From: Candidula unifasciata
Taxonomy: Eukaryota > Mollusca > Gastropoda > Stylommatophora > Geomitridae
DNA: 64,000 nucleotides
Assembly (NCBI GenBank): GCA_905116865.2
Contig: CAJHNH020008537.1
Location: 323,882-387,881 of the forward strand
Reading direction: 5' to 3'
Shown here: positions 12,501-27,700 of the stretch, piece after piece
Position numbering within the stretch: position 1 is the first letter of the stretch
Layout of the letters: each line of letters starts with the position of its first letter
Made by a program: the position numbers and the translations under genes
The notes under the pieces: model-generated
Told to the model about the DNA's origin: nothing
The model's database searches: none
What the model saw: the letters and a program-made list of their open reading frames with translations, nothing else

Positions 12501-15500
12501 TCCTCCCCCTGAATTAGCCTGCTAATGTATGGTTGCTCTGTCTGTTCTGTTGCACTGTCTCTTGATCACAGAGCGCGGTCACCACCACATCCGCTTTGTC
12601 ACAGAGGAGCCGCAGCAGCCAATCTATTAACTGCTTATTACCCCGAACATCCTGGACAGACAATCCGTGATATGTTCCTGATCTCACCAAGTGATGCAAG
12701 TCCCTCTACACGTAGGAGGCCAGTTTCTATTTTCTGAAGCATGTTCTGAGTCCATTACAATTAATACAGGTTGGACTGTGCTGCTCTCCAGCCATCAGAA
12801 AGCTGCCGTTACCGCCTCCACCTCCATTCTCATACAGGTTGTTGTGACATTGTACGCGAGGATCTCTGTTTTCACGCAGGGTCCAATCAGTCTCATTGCA
12901 ATAAACCCCACCCACTCTTTCTATACCTGTCACCACAGATCCATCTGTGTTTTTATAACGATATCTCCTGGAAGTGAATTTTCATTGATCAGCTCTTGCA
13001 GAGCTGACTGTTTCAGCAGCGATCCCTTCCCAGCATTCTCGGTCCAAGGTAACTTTGTTGTAAGATATGACTGAGCAACAGAGTAGCGATTATTAGTACT
13101 TCTTGTTCTTTGTTAATTTAGTCAGATATAACAGTAGTCGGTACTGTCTGTTCTCTGTTACCTCGGTCATATATGACTGATCTACAGTACAACAGTAGTC
13201 GGTACTGTCTGTTCTCTGTTACCTCGGTCATATATGACTGATCTACAGTACAACAGTAGTCGGTACTGTCTGTTCTCTGTTACCTCGGTCATATATGACT
13301 GATCTACAGTACAACAGTAGTCGGTACTGTCTGTTCTCTGTTACCTCGGTCATATATGACTGATCTACAGTACAACAGTAGTCGGTACTGTCTGTTCTCT
13401 GTTACCTCGGTCATATATGACTGATCTACAGTACAACAGTAGTCGGTACTGTCTGTTCTCTGTTACCTCGGTCATATATGACTGATCTACAGTACAACAG
13501 TAGTCGGTACTGTCTGTTCTCTGTTACCTCGGTCATATATGACTGATCTACAGTACAACAGTAGTCGGTACTGTCTGTTCTCTGTTACCTTGGTCATATA
13601 TGGCTGATCTACAGTACAACAGTAGTCGGTACTGTCTGTTCTCTGTTACCTCGGTCATATATGGCTGATCTACAGTACAACAGTAGTCGGTACTGTCTGT
13701 TCTCTGTTACCTCGGTCATTTATGGCTGATCTACAGTACAACAGTAGTCGGTACTGTCTGTTCTCTCTTACCTTGGTCATATATGGCTGATCTACAGTAC
13801 AACAGTAGTCAGTACAACCTGTTCTCTGTTACCTTGGTCAGATTTGGCTGATCTACAGTACAACAGTAGTCTGTAGAACCTGTTCTCTGTTAACCCCTTG
13901 TTAGTTCGGCGATGTAAACAAAACCTGACATCCCACATTCTCGGCACATTGTAGCAAACCGGAGAACTTCATGCTCTGACAGGGCAAGGATATCTGTTGC
14001 TACAGAAGCTACTGGAACACTTGTACTGGACAAAGGAGACATTCTGAACACCATTTATGAAAGAATACTGATAGAAGACACGAGGTGAGATGAAATAACA
14101 AGGGTGGGAATGTCGAATTAGGAGTGGGTCCGGCAAGAATAAACGTACGAGCGGAAGATAACGAAGTGTGTATAATCAGTGTGCTACGGGAACTGTTTAC
14201 ATTTTAAGTCTTTTGCTGCAGTAGACGGAGGAGCAATGGATCACCACAGTGTGGTCAGATTGATGCAGCGGGGGGTGACGAGGGGTTCTGGCCGATGATC
14301 GACGCTCAGAGGAAAGGCAAGACGGACGTTTAATCATAATGTTACTGGCAAAATTAGTATTGGTACTGTGCGCTGGCTTCTAAAGATGGAGACAGAACAC
14401 TTATGGGAATGCCCCGAGTGCTGTGATGTTGGTTCCTGAATCAACTCAGCTGCTGGAGACGGGGCGTCTATTACAAAAGAATGGCCTGGTTATTGTCTCA
14501 CACTTTTAAGGTTTTCATTTAAAGCCCTAAATAGGCACATGAATATATTGACAGCAAAAAAATACTATAAGCAACATCAGCTTCATCAGTCTATCGGAGG
14601 ATGAAAAAAGATTAAAGGAACGTGATCACTGTTGTCTACTTCGGATATCTGAAGAAGTCGAAAGGATGAGGGGACAAAGAAGCACAAACAGAAGGAATGA
14701 GACGAATAAGAATGTGTAATGTTAGTTGATGTGAGGTTTGCCTACCACGAAGTTGTAAGAGACACACATGTCTGGTCCCTAGGTGCGCCGGACTGCCCAT
14801 ACTTACAGCAGCAACGTGGAACATCGTGAAGAAGGAGGTACTCCAGGCATCATCGAATCCATTCGGGCAGGTCTTGTGTTTAAGCTGAAGATGTCCTTCA
14901 CACCCCAGTTTATCATGGCTAGAGAGCGGCAGTTGTTTAAGTAGGTCTTGTTATTGTTGTTGGTGAGGATGGTGGTGCGCTGCTGCTGCTGCTGCTGCTG
15001 TTGTTGTTGTTGTTGTTCTTCTTCTTCTTCTTCTAATGTTTGTCTTTTTTTCTTCCTCCTTATCATTCATTATCTGCCCCTGCTTCTTCTTCTTCTTCTT
15101 CTTCTTCATCCTTTTTCTTCTTCTCATTCTTCTCCTTTTTCTTCTTCTTTTTCTTCTTCTTCTTCCTCGTCATGTTCACTTTCTCCTCCTCCTCTTCTTT
15201 TTCGCCTTCCTCCTCCTGCTCATCATCATCATCATCATCATCAATATAGTAGCCGTTCATCTGTCCCAATCCTCACCACAGACAAGCCAAAGAAGCCTGG
15301 TGCAAGCTACCAAACCTGGTCATCCTGGGCAGCATGAACGTGGAGAGGCTGCCCATCTTCCCTCTGTTGTTCCTGAACCCGGAGACAGGCAGATTCATCC
15401 ATCACGACTTTGTGGCCAAAATGCTGAACGATGTCTTCGGGATACAAGTCCGCAGTGGTTGCGCCTGCGCAGGTCCTTACGGTATGGTGAGTATAAAACT

Positions 15501-18500
15501 AGACACAGAACATGTCATTATACAGACATTCAGTGTAGAACATGTCATTTTACAGACATTCAGTGTAGAACATGTCATTGTACAGACAGTCAGTGTAGAA
15601 TATGTCATTGGACAGACATTCAGTGTAGAACATGACATTGTACAGACAGTCAGTGTAGAACATGTCATTATACAGACATTCGGTGTAGAACATGTCATTG
15701 TACAGACATTCAGTGTAGAATATGTCATTGGACAGACATTCAGTGTAGAACATGTCATTATACAGACAGTCAGTGTAGAACATGTCATTATACAGACATT
15801 CGGTGTAGAACTTGTCATTGTACAGACATTCAGTGAAGAACATGTCATTATACAGACATTCAGTGTAGAATATGTCATTGTATAGACATTCAGTGTAGAA
15901 CATGTCTTTATACAAACATTCAGCATAGAACATGTCTTTATACAGTCTTTCAGTATAAAACATGTCATTGTATAGACATTCAGTGTAGAACATGTCTTTA
16001 TACAAACATTCAGCATAGAACATGTCTTTATACAGGCTTTCAGTATAAAACATGTCATTGTATAGACATTCAGTGTAGAACATGTCATTATACAGATATT
16101 CAGTATAGAACATGTCATTATACAGACATTCAGTTAAGAACATGTCATCATACAGGCATTCAGTATAGAACATGTCATCATACAGACATTCATTATAGAA
16201 CATATCATCATACAGACATTCATTATAGAACATGTCATCATACAGACATTCAGTATAGAACATGTCATCATACAGACATTCAGTAAAGAACATGTCATCA
16301 TACAGGCATTCAGTATAGAAAATACTATCGTACAGACATTCAGTATAGAACGTGTAATCATACAGATATTCAGTATAGAACATATCATCTTACAGACATT
16401 TAGTATAGAACATATCATCATACATGCATTCAGTATAGAAAATACTATCGTACAGACATTCAGTATAAAACGTGTAATCATACAGACATTCAGTATAAAA
16501 CGTTTAATCATACAGACATTCAGTATAGAACATGTCATCATACAGACATTCAGTATAGAACATATCATCATACAGGCATTCAGTATAGAACATGTCATTG
16601 TACAGACATCCAGTGTAGAACATATCATCATACTGACATTCAGTATACAACATGTCATCATACTGACATTCAGTATAGAACATGTCATCATACAGACATT
16701 CAGTATAGAACATGTCATCATACAGACATTCAGTATAGAACATGTCATCATACAGACATTCAGTATAGAACATGTCATCATACAGACATTCAGTATAGAA
16801 CATGTCATCATACAGACATTCAGTATAGAACATGTCATCATACAGACATTCAGTATAGAACATGTCATCATACAGACATTCAGTATAGAACATGTCATCA
16901 TACAGACATTCAGTATAGAACATGTCATTATACAGACATTCAGTATAGAACATATCATACAGACATTCAGTATTGAACATATCATACAGACATTCAGTAT
17001 AGAACATATCATTATACAATCATGCAGTGTAGGACATTTTGAATATACATAAATTCTGTGCAAGACATATTCATTCAGGCAGTCAGTGAAAGACGTGATA
17101 GATGGAAGAGCTGTGCCTTAGTTGCAGATGGCCGGCCTAAAGCATTCTTCAGCTATCGCGCAACGGGACACTCGCGCTCAGCTGTGAGCCCTAGTCTTAG
17201 GCAGATGCAAAGGGCTGTTATCTGTGTTAGTTTTACTTGTTATTGTCATTATAGTATTTAGGACATATTCATTCATTCATTCATTCTGTTCAGGACTTCT
17301 TCATATTCAGTTCCTTACTAGATGTATGTATGTATGTATGTATGTATGTATGTATGTATGTATGTATGTATGTATGTATGTATGTATGTATGTATGTATG
17401 TATGTATGTATGTATGTATGTATGTATGTATGTATGTATGTATGTATGTATGTATGTATGTATGTATGTATGTATGTATGCATGCATGCATGCATGCATG
17501 CATGCATGCATGCATGCATGCATGCATGCATGCATGCATGCATGCATGCATGCATGCATGCATGCATGCATGCATGCATGCATGCATGCATGTATGTATG
17601 TATGTATGTATGTATGTATGTATGTATGTATGTATGTATGTATGTATGTATGTATGTATGTATGTATGTATGTATGTATGTATGTATGTATGTATGTATG
17701 TATGTATGTATGTATGTATGTATGTATGTATGTATGTATGTATGTATGTATGTATGTATGTATGTATGTATGTATGTATGTATGTATGTATGTATGTATG
17801 TATGTATGTATGTATGTATGTATGTATGTATGTATGTATGTATGTATGTATGTATGTATGTATGTATGTATGTATGTATGTATGTATGTATGTATGTATG
17901 TATGTATGTATGTATGTATGTATGTATGTATGTATGTATGTATGTATGTATGTATGTATGTATGTATGTATGTATGTATGTATGTATGTATGTATGTATG
18001 TATGTATGTATGTATGTATGTATGTCTGTATGTATGTATGTATGTATGTATGTATGTATGTATGTATGTATGTATGTATGTATGTATGTATGTATGTATG
18101 TATGTATGTATGTATGTATGTATGTATGTATGTATGTATGTATGTATGTATGTATGTATGTATGTATGTATGTATGTATGTATGTATGTATGTATGTATG
18201 TATGTATGTATGTATGTATGATGTATGTATGTATGTATGTATGTATGTATGTATGTATGTATGTATGTATGTATGTATGTATGTATGTATGTATGTATGT
18301 ATGTATGTATGTATGTATGTATGTATGTATGTATGTATGTATGTATGTATGTATGTATGTATGTATGTATGTATGTATGTATGTATGTATGTATGTATGT
18401 ATGTATGTATGTATGTATGTATGTATGTATGTATGTATGTATGTATGTATGTATGTATGTATGTATGTATGTATGTATGTATGTATGTATGTATGTATGT

Positions 18501-18662
18501 ATGTATGTATGTATGTATGTATGTATGTATGTATGTATGTATGTATGTATGTATGTATGTATGTATGTATGTATGTATGTATGTATGTATGTATGTATGT
18601 ATGTATGTATGTATGTATGTATGTATGTATGTATGTATGTATATATGTGTGTGTGTGTGCGT

Positions 18663-18711
<49 letters not shown>

Positions 18712-21700
18712 AAAAAGATACAAATCCAAACAAAAACTAAAACTAGCTAGCTTCACACTACCACAATCACAAACGACAAGTGAACGTTGCGGCTGGTAAC
18801 TCTTCTTCAGCAATTACGTGAATAGACAGTTAAAGTTAGGAAGCCACACAACTGAGGTATCTCCAAGAGAAATCCTCATGTCTTTCTTGTCAGCTGAAAC
18901 TCTGACACTGTATCTGCAGCTATAGTAACATTGTGGCTAGAGTTTTGCATGCACATCTGTCTTACAGATGGGACTTATTTGTAGGCAGACTGTTGGTTCC
19001 TCGCCCTTCAGACACCTGCAGTGTTTGAAAGAGGGGCAGCTCTATTACCCTACTAACCCCCCCCCCCCCACCCCAATCCGCCCCTATTGGAGCCCTGGAA
19101 TTCAAACGAGGATGAAATCGTGTCTTGTTCCATACATTGTCTACATCCCAGCTTCTGACACATGTAATCACAGGATGCTCCATAGCGTTTTTGTATCCCA
19201 GCCTCTGATAATGTAATCTTGTCTTGTTCCATAGCGTTTCTGTATCCCAGCTTCTGATAATGTAATCTTGTCTTGTTCCATAGCGTTTCTGTATCCCAGC
19301 TTCTGATAATGTAATCTTGTCTTGTTCCATAGCGTTTCTGTATCCCAGCTTCTGATAATGTAATCTTGTCTTGTTCCATAGCGTTTCTGTATCCCAGCTT
19401 CTGATAATGTAATCTTGTCTTGTTCCATAGCGTTTCTGTATCCCAGCTTCTGATAATGTAATCTTGTCTTGTTCCATAGCGTTTCTGTATCCCAGCTTCT
19501 GATAATGTAATCTTGTCTTGTTCCATAGCGTTTCTGTATCCCAGCTTCCGATACATGTAATCTTGCGTTGTTCCATAGCGTTTCTGTATCACAGCTTCTG
19601 ATAATGTAACCTTGTGTTGTTCCATAGCGTTTCTGTATCCCAGCCTCTGATACATGTAATCTTGTGTTGTTACATAGCGTTTCTGTATCCCAGCCTCTGA
19701 TAATGTAATCTTGTGTTGTTCCATAGCGTTTCTGTATCCCAGATTCTGATAATGTAATCTTATTTTGTTCCATAGCGTTTATGTATCCCAGACTCTGATA
19801 ATGTTATCTTGTGTTGTTCCATAGCGTTTCTGTACTCCAGCCTCTGATAATGAACACTTGTGTTGTTCCATAGCGTTTCTGTACTCCAGTCTCTGATAAT
19901 GTAATCTTGTGTTGTTCTATAGCGTTTCTGTATCCCAGCTTCTGATAATAAAATCTTGTGTTGTTCCATAGCGTTTCTGTATCCTAGCTTCCGATACATG
20001 TAATCTTGTTTTGTTCCTTAGCGTTTCTGTATCCCAGCTTCTGATACATGTAATCTTGTGTTGTTACAAAGCGTTTCTGTATACCAGCTTCCGATACATG
20101 TAATCTTGTGTTGTTACATAGCGTTTCTGTATCCCAGCTTCTGATACATGTAATCTTGTGTTGTTGAATAGCGTTTCTGTATCCCAGCCTCTGATAATGT
20201 AATCTTGTTTTGCTCCATAGCGTTTCTGTACTCCAGCCTCTGATAATGTAATCTTGTGTTGTTCTATAGCGTTTCTGTACTCCAGCCTCTGATAATGAAA
20301 TCTTGTGCTGTTCCATAGCCTTTCTGTATCACAGCTTCCGATACATGTAATCTTGTGTTGTTACATAACGTTTCTGTACTCCAGCTTCTGATAATGTAAT
20401 CTTGTGTTGTTCCATAGCGTTTCTGTACTCCAGCTTCTGATAATGAAATCTTGTATTGTTCCATAGCGTTTCTGTATCCCAGCTTCCGATACATGTAATC
20501 TTGTGTTGTTGCATAGCGTTTCTGTATCCCAGCTTCGGATACATGTAATCTTGTGTTGTTCCATAGCGTTTCTGTATCCCAGCTTCCGATACATGTAATC
20601 TTGTGTTGTTCCATAGCATTTCTGTATCCCAACTTCTGATACAAGTAATCTTGTGTTGTTCCATAGCGTTTCTGTGTCCCAGCTTCCGATACATGTAATC
20701 TTGTGTTACATAGCTTCTCCCGATGCCACAGTCTGATGTGTCTTATCATTCCTTGTCTCACAACAAGCCTGTATCTCAACAGCTGATGTGTCCTATCATT
20801 CCTTGTCTCACAACAAGCCTGTATCTCAACAGCTGATGTGTCCTATCATTCCTTGTCTCACAAGCCTATATCTCAACAGCTGATGTGTCCTATCATTCCT
20901 TGTCTCACAACAAGCCTGTATCTCAACAGCTGATTTGTCCTATCATTCCTTTTCTGACAACAAGCCTATATCTCAACAGCTGATGTGTCTTATCATTCTC
21001 TGTCTCACAACAAGCCTGTATCCCAACAGCTGATGTGTCTTATCATTCCTTGTCTAACAACAAGCCTGTATCTCAACAGCTGATGTGTCTTATCATTCCG
21101 TGTCTCACAACAAGCCTGTATCTCAACAGCTGATGTGTCTTATCATTCCTTGTCTCACAACAAGCCTGTATCTCAACAACTGATGTGTCCTATCATTCCT
21201 TGTGTCACAACAAGCCTGTATCTCAACAGCTAATGTGTCCTATCATTCCTTGTCTGACAAAAAGCCTGTATCTCAACAACTGATGTGTCTTATCATTCCG
21301 TGTCTCACAACAAGCCTGTATCTCAACAGCTGATGTGTCTTATCATTCCGTGTCTCACAACAAGCCTGTATCTCAACAGCTGATGTCTCTTATCATTCCG
21401 TGTCTCACAACAAGCCTGTATCTCAACAGCTGATGTGTCTTATCATTCCGTGTCTGACAACAAGCCTGTATCTCAACAGCTGATGTGTCCTATCATTCCT
21501 TGTCTCACAACAAGCCTGTATCTCAACAGCTGATGTGTCTTATCATTCCGTGTCTCACAACAAGCCTGTATCTCAACAGCTGATGTGTCCTATCATTCCT
21601 TGTCTGACAACAAGCCTGTATCTCAACAGCTGATGTGTCCTATCATTCCTTGTCTGACAACAAGCCTGTATCTCAACAGCTGATTTGTCCTATCATTCCT

Positions 21701-24700
21701 TTTCTGACAACAAGCCTATATCTCAACAGCTGATGTGTCTTATCATTCTCTGTCTCACAACAAGCCTGTATCCCAACAGCTGATGTGTCTTATCATTCCT
21801 TGTCTAACAACAAGCCTGTATCTCAACAGCTGATGTGTCTTATCATTCCGTGTCTCACAACAAGCCTGTATCTCAACAGCTGATGTGTCTTATCATTCCT
21901 TGTCTCACAACAAGCCTGTATCTCAACAACTGATGTGTCCTATCATTCCTTGTGTCACAACAAGCCTGTATCTCAACAGCTGATGTGTCCTATCATTCCT
22001 TGTCTGACAAAAAGCCTGTATCTCAACAACTGATGTGTCTTATCATTCCGTGTCTCACAACAAGCCTGTATCTCAACAGCTGATGTGTCCTATCATTCCT
22101 TGTCTTACAACAAGCCTGTATCTCAACAGCTGATGTCTCTTATCATTCCGTGTCTCACAACAAGCCTGTATCTCAACAGCTGATGTGTCTTATCATTCCG
22201 TGTCTGACAACAAGCCTGTATCTCAACAGCTGATGTGTCCTATCATTCCTTGTCTCACAACAAGCCTGTATCTCAACAGCTGATGTGTCTTATCATTCCG
22301 TGTCTCACAACAAGCCTGTATCTCAACAGCTGATGTGTCCTATCATTCCTTGTCTGACAACAAGCCTGTATCTCAACAGCTGATGTGTCCTATCATTCCT
22401 TGTCTGACAACAAGCCTGTATCTCAACAGCTGATGTGTCTTATCATTCCTTGTCTCACAACAAGCCTGTATCCCAACAGCTGATGTGTCCTATCATTCCA
22501 TGTCTCACAACAAGCCTGTATCTCAACAGCTGATGTGTCTTATCATTCCGTGTCTCACAACAAGCCTGTATCTCAACAGCTGATGTGTCCTATCATTCCT
22601 TGTCTGACAACAAGCCTGTATCTCAACAGCTGATGTGTCTTATCATTCCTTGTCTCACAACAAGCCTGTATCTCAACAGCTGATGTGTCCTATCATTCCT
22701 TGTCTCACAACAAGCCAGTATCTCAACAGCTGATGTGTCCTATCATTCCTTGTCTCACAACAAGCCTGTATCTCAACAGCTGATGTGTCCTATCATTCCA
22801 TGTCTCACAACAAGCCTGTATCTCAACAGCTGATGTGTCCTATCATTCCTTGTCTTACAACAAGCCTGTATCTCAACAACTGATGTGTCCTATCATTCCT
22901 TGTCTCACAACAAGCCAGTATCTCAACAGCTGATGTGTCCTATCATTCCTTGTCTCACAACAAGCCAGTATCTCAACAGCTGATGTGTCCTATCATTCCA
23001 TGTCTCACAACAAGCCTGTATCTCAACAGCTGATGTGTCCTATCATTCCATGTCTCACAACAAGCCTGTATCTCAACAGCTGATGTGTCCTATCATTCCT
23101 TGTCTTACAACAAGCCTGTATCTCAACAACTGATGTGTCCTATCATTCCTTGTCTCACAACAAGCCAGTATCTCAACAGCTGATGTGTCCTATCATTCCT
23201 TGTCTCACAACAAGCCAGTATCTCAACAGCTGATGTGTCCTATCATTCCATGTCTCACAACAAGCCTGTATCTCAACAGCTGATGTGTCCTATCATTCCA
23301 TGTCTCACAATAAGCCTGTATCTCAACAGCTGATGTGTCCTATCATTCCTTGTCTCACAACAAGCCTGTATCTCAACAGCTGATGTGTCCTATCATTCCA
23401 TGTCTCACAACAAGCCTGTATCTCAACAGCTGATGTGTCCTATCATTCCATGTCTCACAACAAGCCTGTATCTCAACAGCTGATGTGTCCTATCATTCCT
23501 TGTCTCACAACAAGCCTGTATCTCAACAGCTGATGTGTCCTATCATTCCTTGTCTCACAACAAGCCTGTATCTCAACAGCTGATGTGTCCTATCATTCCT
23601 TGTCTCACAACAAGCCTGTATCTCAACAGCTTAGTCATGTAACCCTCTCCCATCTGACAGGAGCTGCTGGGTGTTAAAGAGAAGACAGGAGAAATACTGG
23701 AGAAACTGATCACTGTCAAGCCGGATGCAGAGCCCGCGTTAGGTATGGAGACTAGGAATGTGATATTCAAGTAAGTCCATCTATATATCTTATCATTCTG
23801 TCACATGCTTGTGGAGTATCCTAGCTGTATCTGTGGTTCGAGACTGAGCATTTAATATTATGCTGAATGCTCATGTGTCTGTATGTTGTTAGGTTTTAGC
23901 CACAAATTGTCGTATGACTATTGATGATGCAAGAAAAAGAAGGCTTGTTTCAGCAGTACAGAATGAACAATGTCTGGCTGAGCATCTGCAAACGAGTTCA
24001 AGTCAGGAACAAGAGCCATCCAATCTACCCGAAGTGAGCAAAATGAGACCTGTGACGTCAACCACTTACTTGACTGGCCTAAACAGGTCATTATTCTGAA
24101 AACATATGCACAGGCTTTGCCTGTGTAGTTCACCATTGGGCTTATGTGGGTTGTACTCACAAATCGCAGAACATGTCCTGCAAGACTGTTTCTGATACAG
24201 CCCATTAACAATGGAATGCTGGCCCAGAGAATCAACGATGTAATCAAAGTTGTATGAAACTAACACAGAGCTCCAACAAACGGTCAGTTTCATCACAAGA
24301 ACTCGTCTCTCTGTGTAAATCAAAGAAGCGATTACAAGAGAAAGAAGAAGAGATCCACTCTTCACAGATCAGGCGTTGCTTGGGACTCAAATTGGTACGT
24401 TTTTTGTTGTTGCAATTCCTGGTCCTAGGATAAAGCAAGTATCTGCCTAATACTTTCCTCCATTCGAAGCCGTTGAAACAATATGTTAAGAGTTGAGGAC
24501 ATAACTGACATCACAACACTCGGGTCATGCACATAAGCACTCCATCCTCATCTTTAGCAGTCAGCGAAGCGTTCCAATTTTTATGGTACCAGGAGCAATT
24601 TGGTTAAATGTTGGTCTAGCCTTCCCTCTTGAGTGTAGAGTGTCGACCGGATCCTCTGGTCACTCCCAGCTGTACCGTTGTTTCTAGACCAGGATGATCT

Positions 24701-27700
24701 ATTGTTGGCCCTGCGTTGGTCACTTGGTTTGATCTGCTTTATACAACGGATAAACGTCATGGCACAAGGCTAGTAGTCTATGATTGCTCCGTTTTACTTC
24801 TAACTCAAGCCTGAGTCCCAAGAACCTCATCACGGTGCACAAACTTGGTAACTTCAGTGATTGAGAGAGAGACACAATAAGAGTATTTATAACGTCTAAT
24901 TTTGGTGTCGTAGAAGAGGAAAACACAAATTCTTGGGTAATGGCATGGACAAAAAAACAACAACAGCAGTACAGTGTGGCAACGGAAACGTTACAGAAGA
25001 AGAGGGGTAGAGTGAGACCAAGAGAGAAGAAGTCAGCTTGGTAGCATGTTATGGAAGAAAATTTTAAGTCGAAATTATCAATACATGAGACAGTAAACGA
25101 GACACTAAACGAGGAAGAACAGAATGGACCCACTAACAAGCTTGTCATTATTATAATTTTGCTGAAGTTCTATGTGCTAGACTGAAGTGCAGTTACTTTG
25201 CAAACGAAACCAGCCATTGGTTATCGCAACAGACACGTTTGAAAGAATTAGGAGCAAATGTCTTTCTCCCAGTGACACAGTCTGTTATTTATATAATCTT
25301 TATCCTCGCCCAAACTATCAATGCGCCCCTCCCCCAACCACCACCCCTCGATTCTGATATTCTCGCTTACATCCAGTCCCACTTATAATTATTTGACACC
25401 TCCTACAAATTATCTCTAACATTTGCGTAGTGGTTCTCACACAACTCATTTCGCCTAGTGTTATCACAGTCACACAGTTCCCCTTAACACTGATATAGAA
25501 TCACACAGTTCCCCTTAACACTGATATAGAATCACACAGTTCCCCTTAACACTGATATAGAATCACACAGTTCCCCTTAACACTGATATAGAATCACAGT
25601 TCCCCTTAACACTGATATAGAATCACACAGTTCCCCTTAACACTGATATAGAATCCGCTAGATAGCTACACACATAAACAAAAATTCATTAAATCACCTA
25701 ACTGACATACCTCTGATAGAAATCACATCTCTGGCCAGTAGAATATCTGATACGTATGTGGCTACTTGAAATAAATAGTGGCCAGAAAAATATATTACAC
25801 ATACAAAGTCCCCTTAACATTGCTAAAATATAACCACATAGCTCTCCTCACACACTGAGATTACAGTTACATAGCCTTTTTTGTGATAAAACTAGCTGTC
25901 TCCCACCTTCCCTGGCTCTGACATTATTACAGAGATAGCTGAGATTTGGCACTAATCTGATTGCTTGTTTACTTGTCCCTAGACCTGGCTTTGTCCGTTT
26001 GAATTTTCCCTACTTTATGCCTGAGGACTGTGTCAACTTTGTGCTCAAGGCCATTCAGATGACCGCCGAGAAGGGCTGGGCGCTGCTCCCTCTGGTAGCC
26101 TGTACTGTTGTTGTGTGTGACGTCATGTTTTGTCAGTTCACTCTGTCTGGTATATCTTATCCTCTTTCCCAGGACTGTAGGATTGTTTGGGAAATTAACA
26201 GGCCGATAGACTGGCTGGACTGGTCCCCATTTAGAGGTGTATATCAGCTGCAGAAGACAGATGTGATCTCTCTTTACAGGTGTATTGCAGCTGCAGAAGA
26301 CAGATATGATCTCTCTTTAGAGGTGTATTGCAACTGCAGAAGACAGATGTGATCTCTCTTTAGAGGTGTATTGCAGCTGCAGAAGACAGATGTGATCTCT
26401 CTTTAGAGGTGTATTGCAGCTGCAGAAGACAGATGTGATCTCTCTTTAGAGGTGTATTGCAGCTGCAGAAGACAGATGTGATCTCTCTTTAGAGGTGTAT
26501 TGCAGCTGCAGAAGACAGATGTGATCTCTCTTTAGAGGTGTATTGCAACTGCAGAAGACAGATGTGATCTCTCTTTAGAGGTGTATTGCAACTGCAGAAG
26601 ACAGATGTGATCTCTTTTTAGAGGTATATTGCAACTGCAGAAGACAGATGTGATCTCTCGCCCGTGGGGCAAGGTAATGAGTAAAATGGTAGCAAAGCGA
26701 GGCAAACCATACACAGACGGTGAATGCATCAACAGTTGTGTTATACAAGATAAAACAGTCAAAATGTCTTCAACTATAACCAATCAGCAGTTCGAAAGTC
26801 TTACACTGGTTTTAGCTTTGTCAATAGTTGTTGGCGAATCTTGTGTCATAATTGATACAGCGCAAGTTTCACTTTTTGTTCAGTTTATTTTGTCTACGGG
26901 TCCTAAAGAAGAACTGTTAGGATTATGACCACTGAAAGGTCAAACATTTGGCGATGATGTTACAAATGATTTCATGGAATGCATGGAGAAACATCGTACT
27001 CCGCTCAAGAAAAATGTTTCAGTTTCAACCGATGTGGCAAAAAGTACGACAGGAGTCAGGAAAGGTTTTGTTTCTATTTTGAAGGACGAAATAAATCACG
27101 AGATACTTGTTTAACATTGCAGCTTTCATCAAGAAGCGCTTTGTTCGCAGAAACTTTCAGAACAAATTTGCAATTCTATGGCACTGGTCATCAAAATTGT
27201 CGACAGAATTGTAACTAGAACTCGTTATCATTGCCAGCTTAAAGAATTTTCAGATGAACTGGCGAGTGAATACGCTGATAATAAAATGTGTTGGTTTTCA
27301 AGAGGAAAAGTTTTTAAAAAACGATTCATTTCCTGATTATTATAAATGAAAGCATTTCTCCTGGAGAAGGTGTTGTCTATCCCGAGCTAACTGACCATCA
27401 GAGGATCCAACAATTTTATTTCATGACGGATGTTATGTCTCATCTAAATAATCTGAATCGTTGCTACTGGGGAAAAGAAACAAAAGTTTCGATGTTGGAA
27501 GAAGTCATTTATTTCCAAAACTAATCGTGCCTTTTTGCTCAAGATTTTGAAAGAAAAACATTAATTTATTTTCCAAGCCTGCTTAAACATCGCCAAGAAA
27601 AAAACTCGGAAATAGACAATAGCTATTCAAGAACAAAAATAATTTTTTTAAAAAGTTGGCCTTTTTTTTTAAGGGAGAAAAAAACCACTCAATGCTGATG

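Noticed and set aside
12514..13074. Short frames at 12.5-13.1 kb as extra PLP exons
   Set aside because: The exons at 11804 and 14783 already join in phase 0 with the expected family continuity; the frames carry no conserved motif.
15477..17063. Repetitive cysteine-rich frames (FYTECLYDDM, MTCSILNVC)
   Set aside because: Same reason: 30-bp array within an intron.
17224..18750. Open frames up to 508 codons on both strands
   Set aside because: They are translations of the (TATG)n array; all three frames stay open because the unit lacks stops. No gene.
20735..23632. Possible CRISPR-like array of regular repeats
   Set aside because: The whole 50-bp unit is repeated with no unique spacers, and the setting is a eukaryotic intron.
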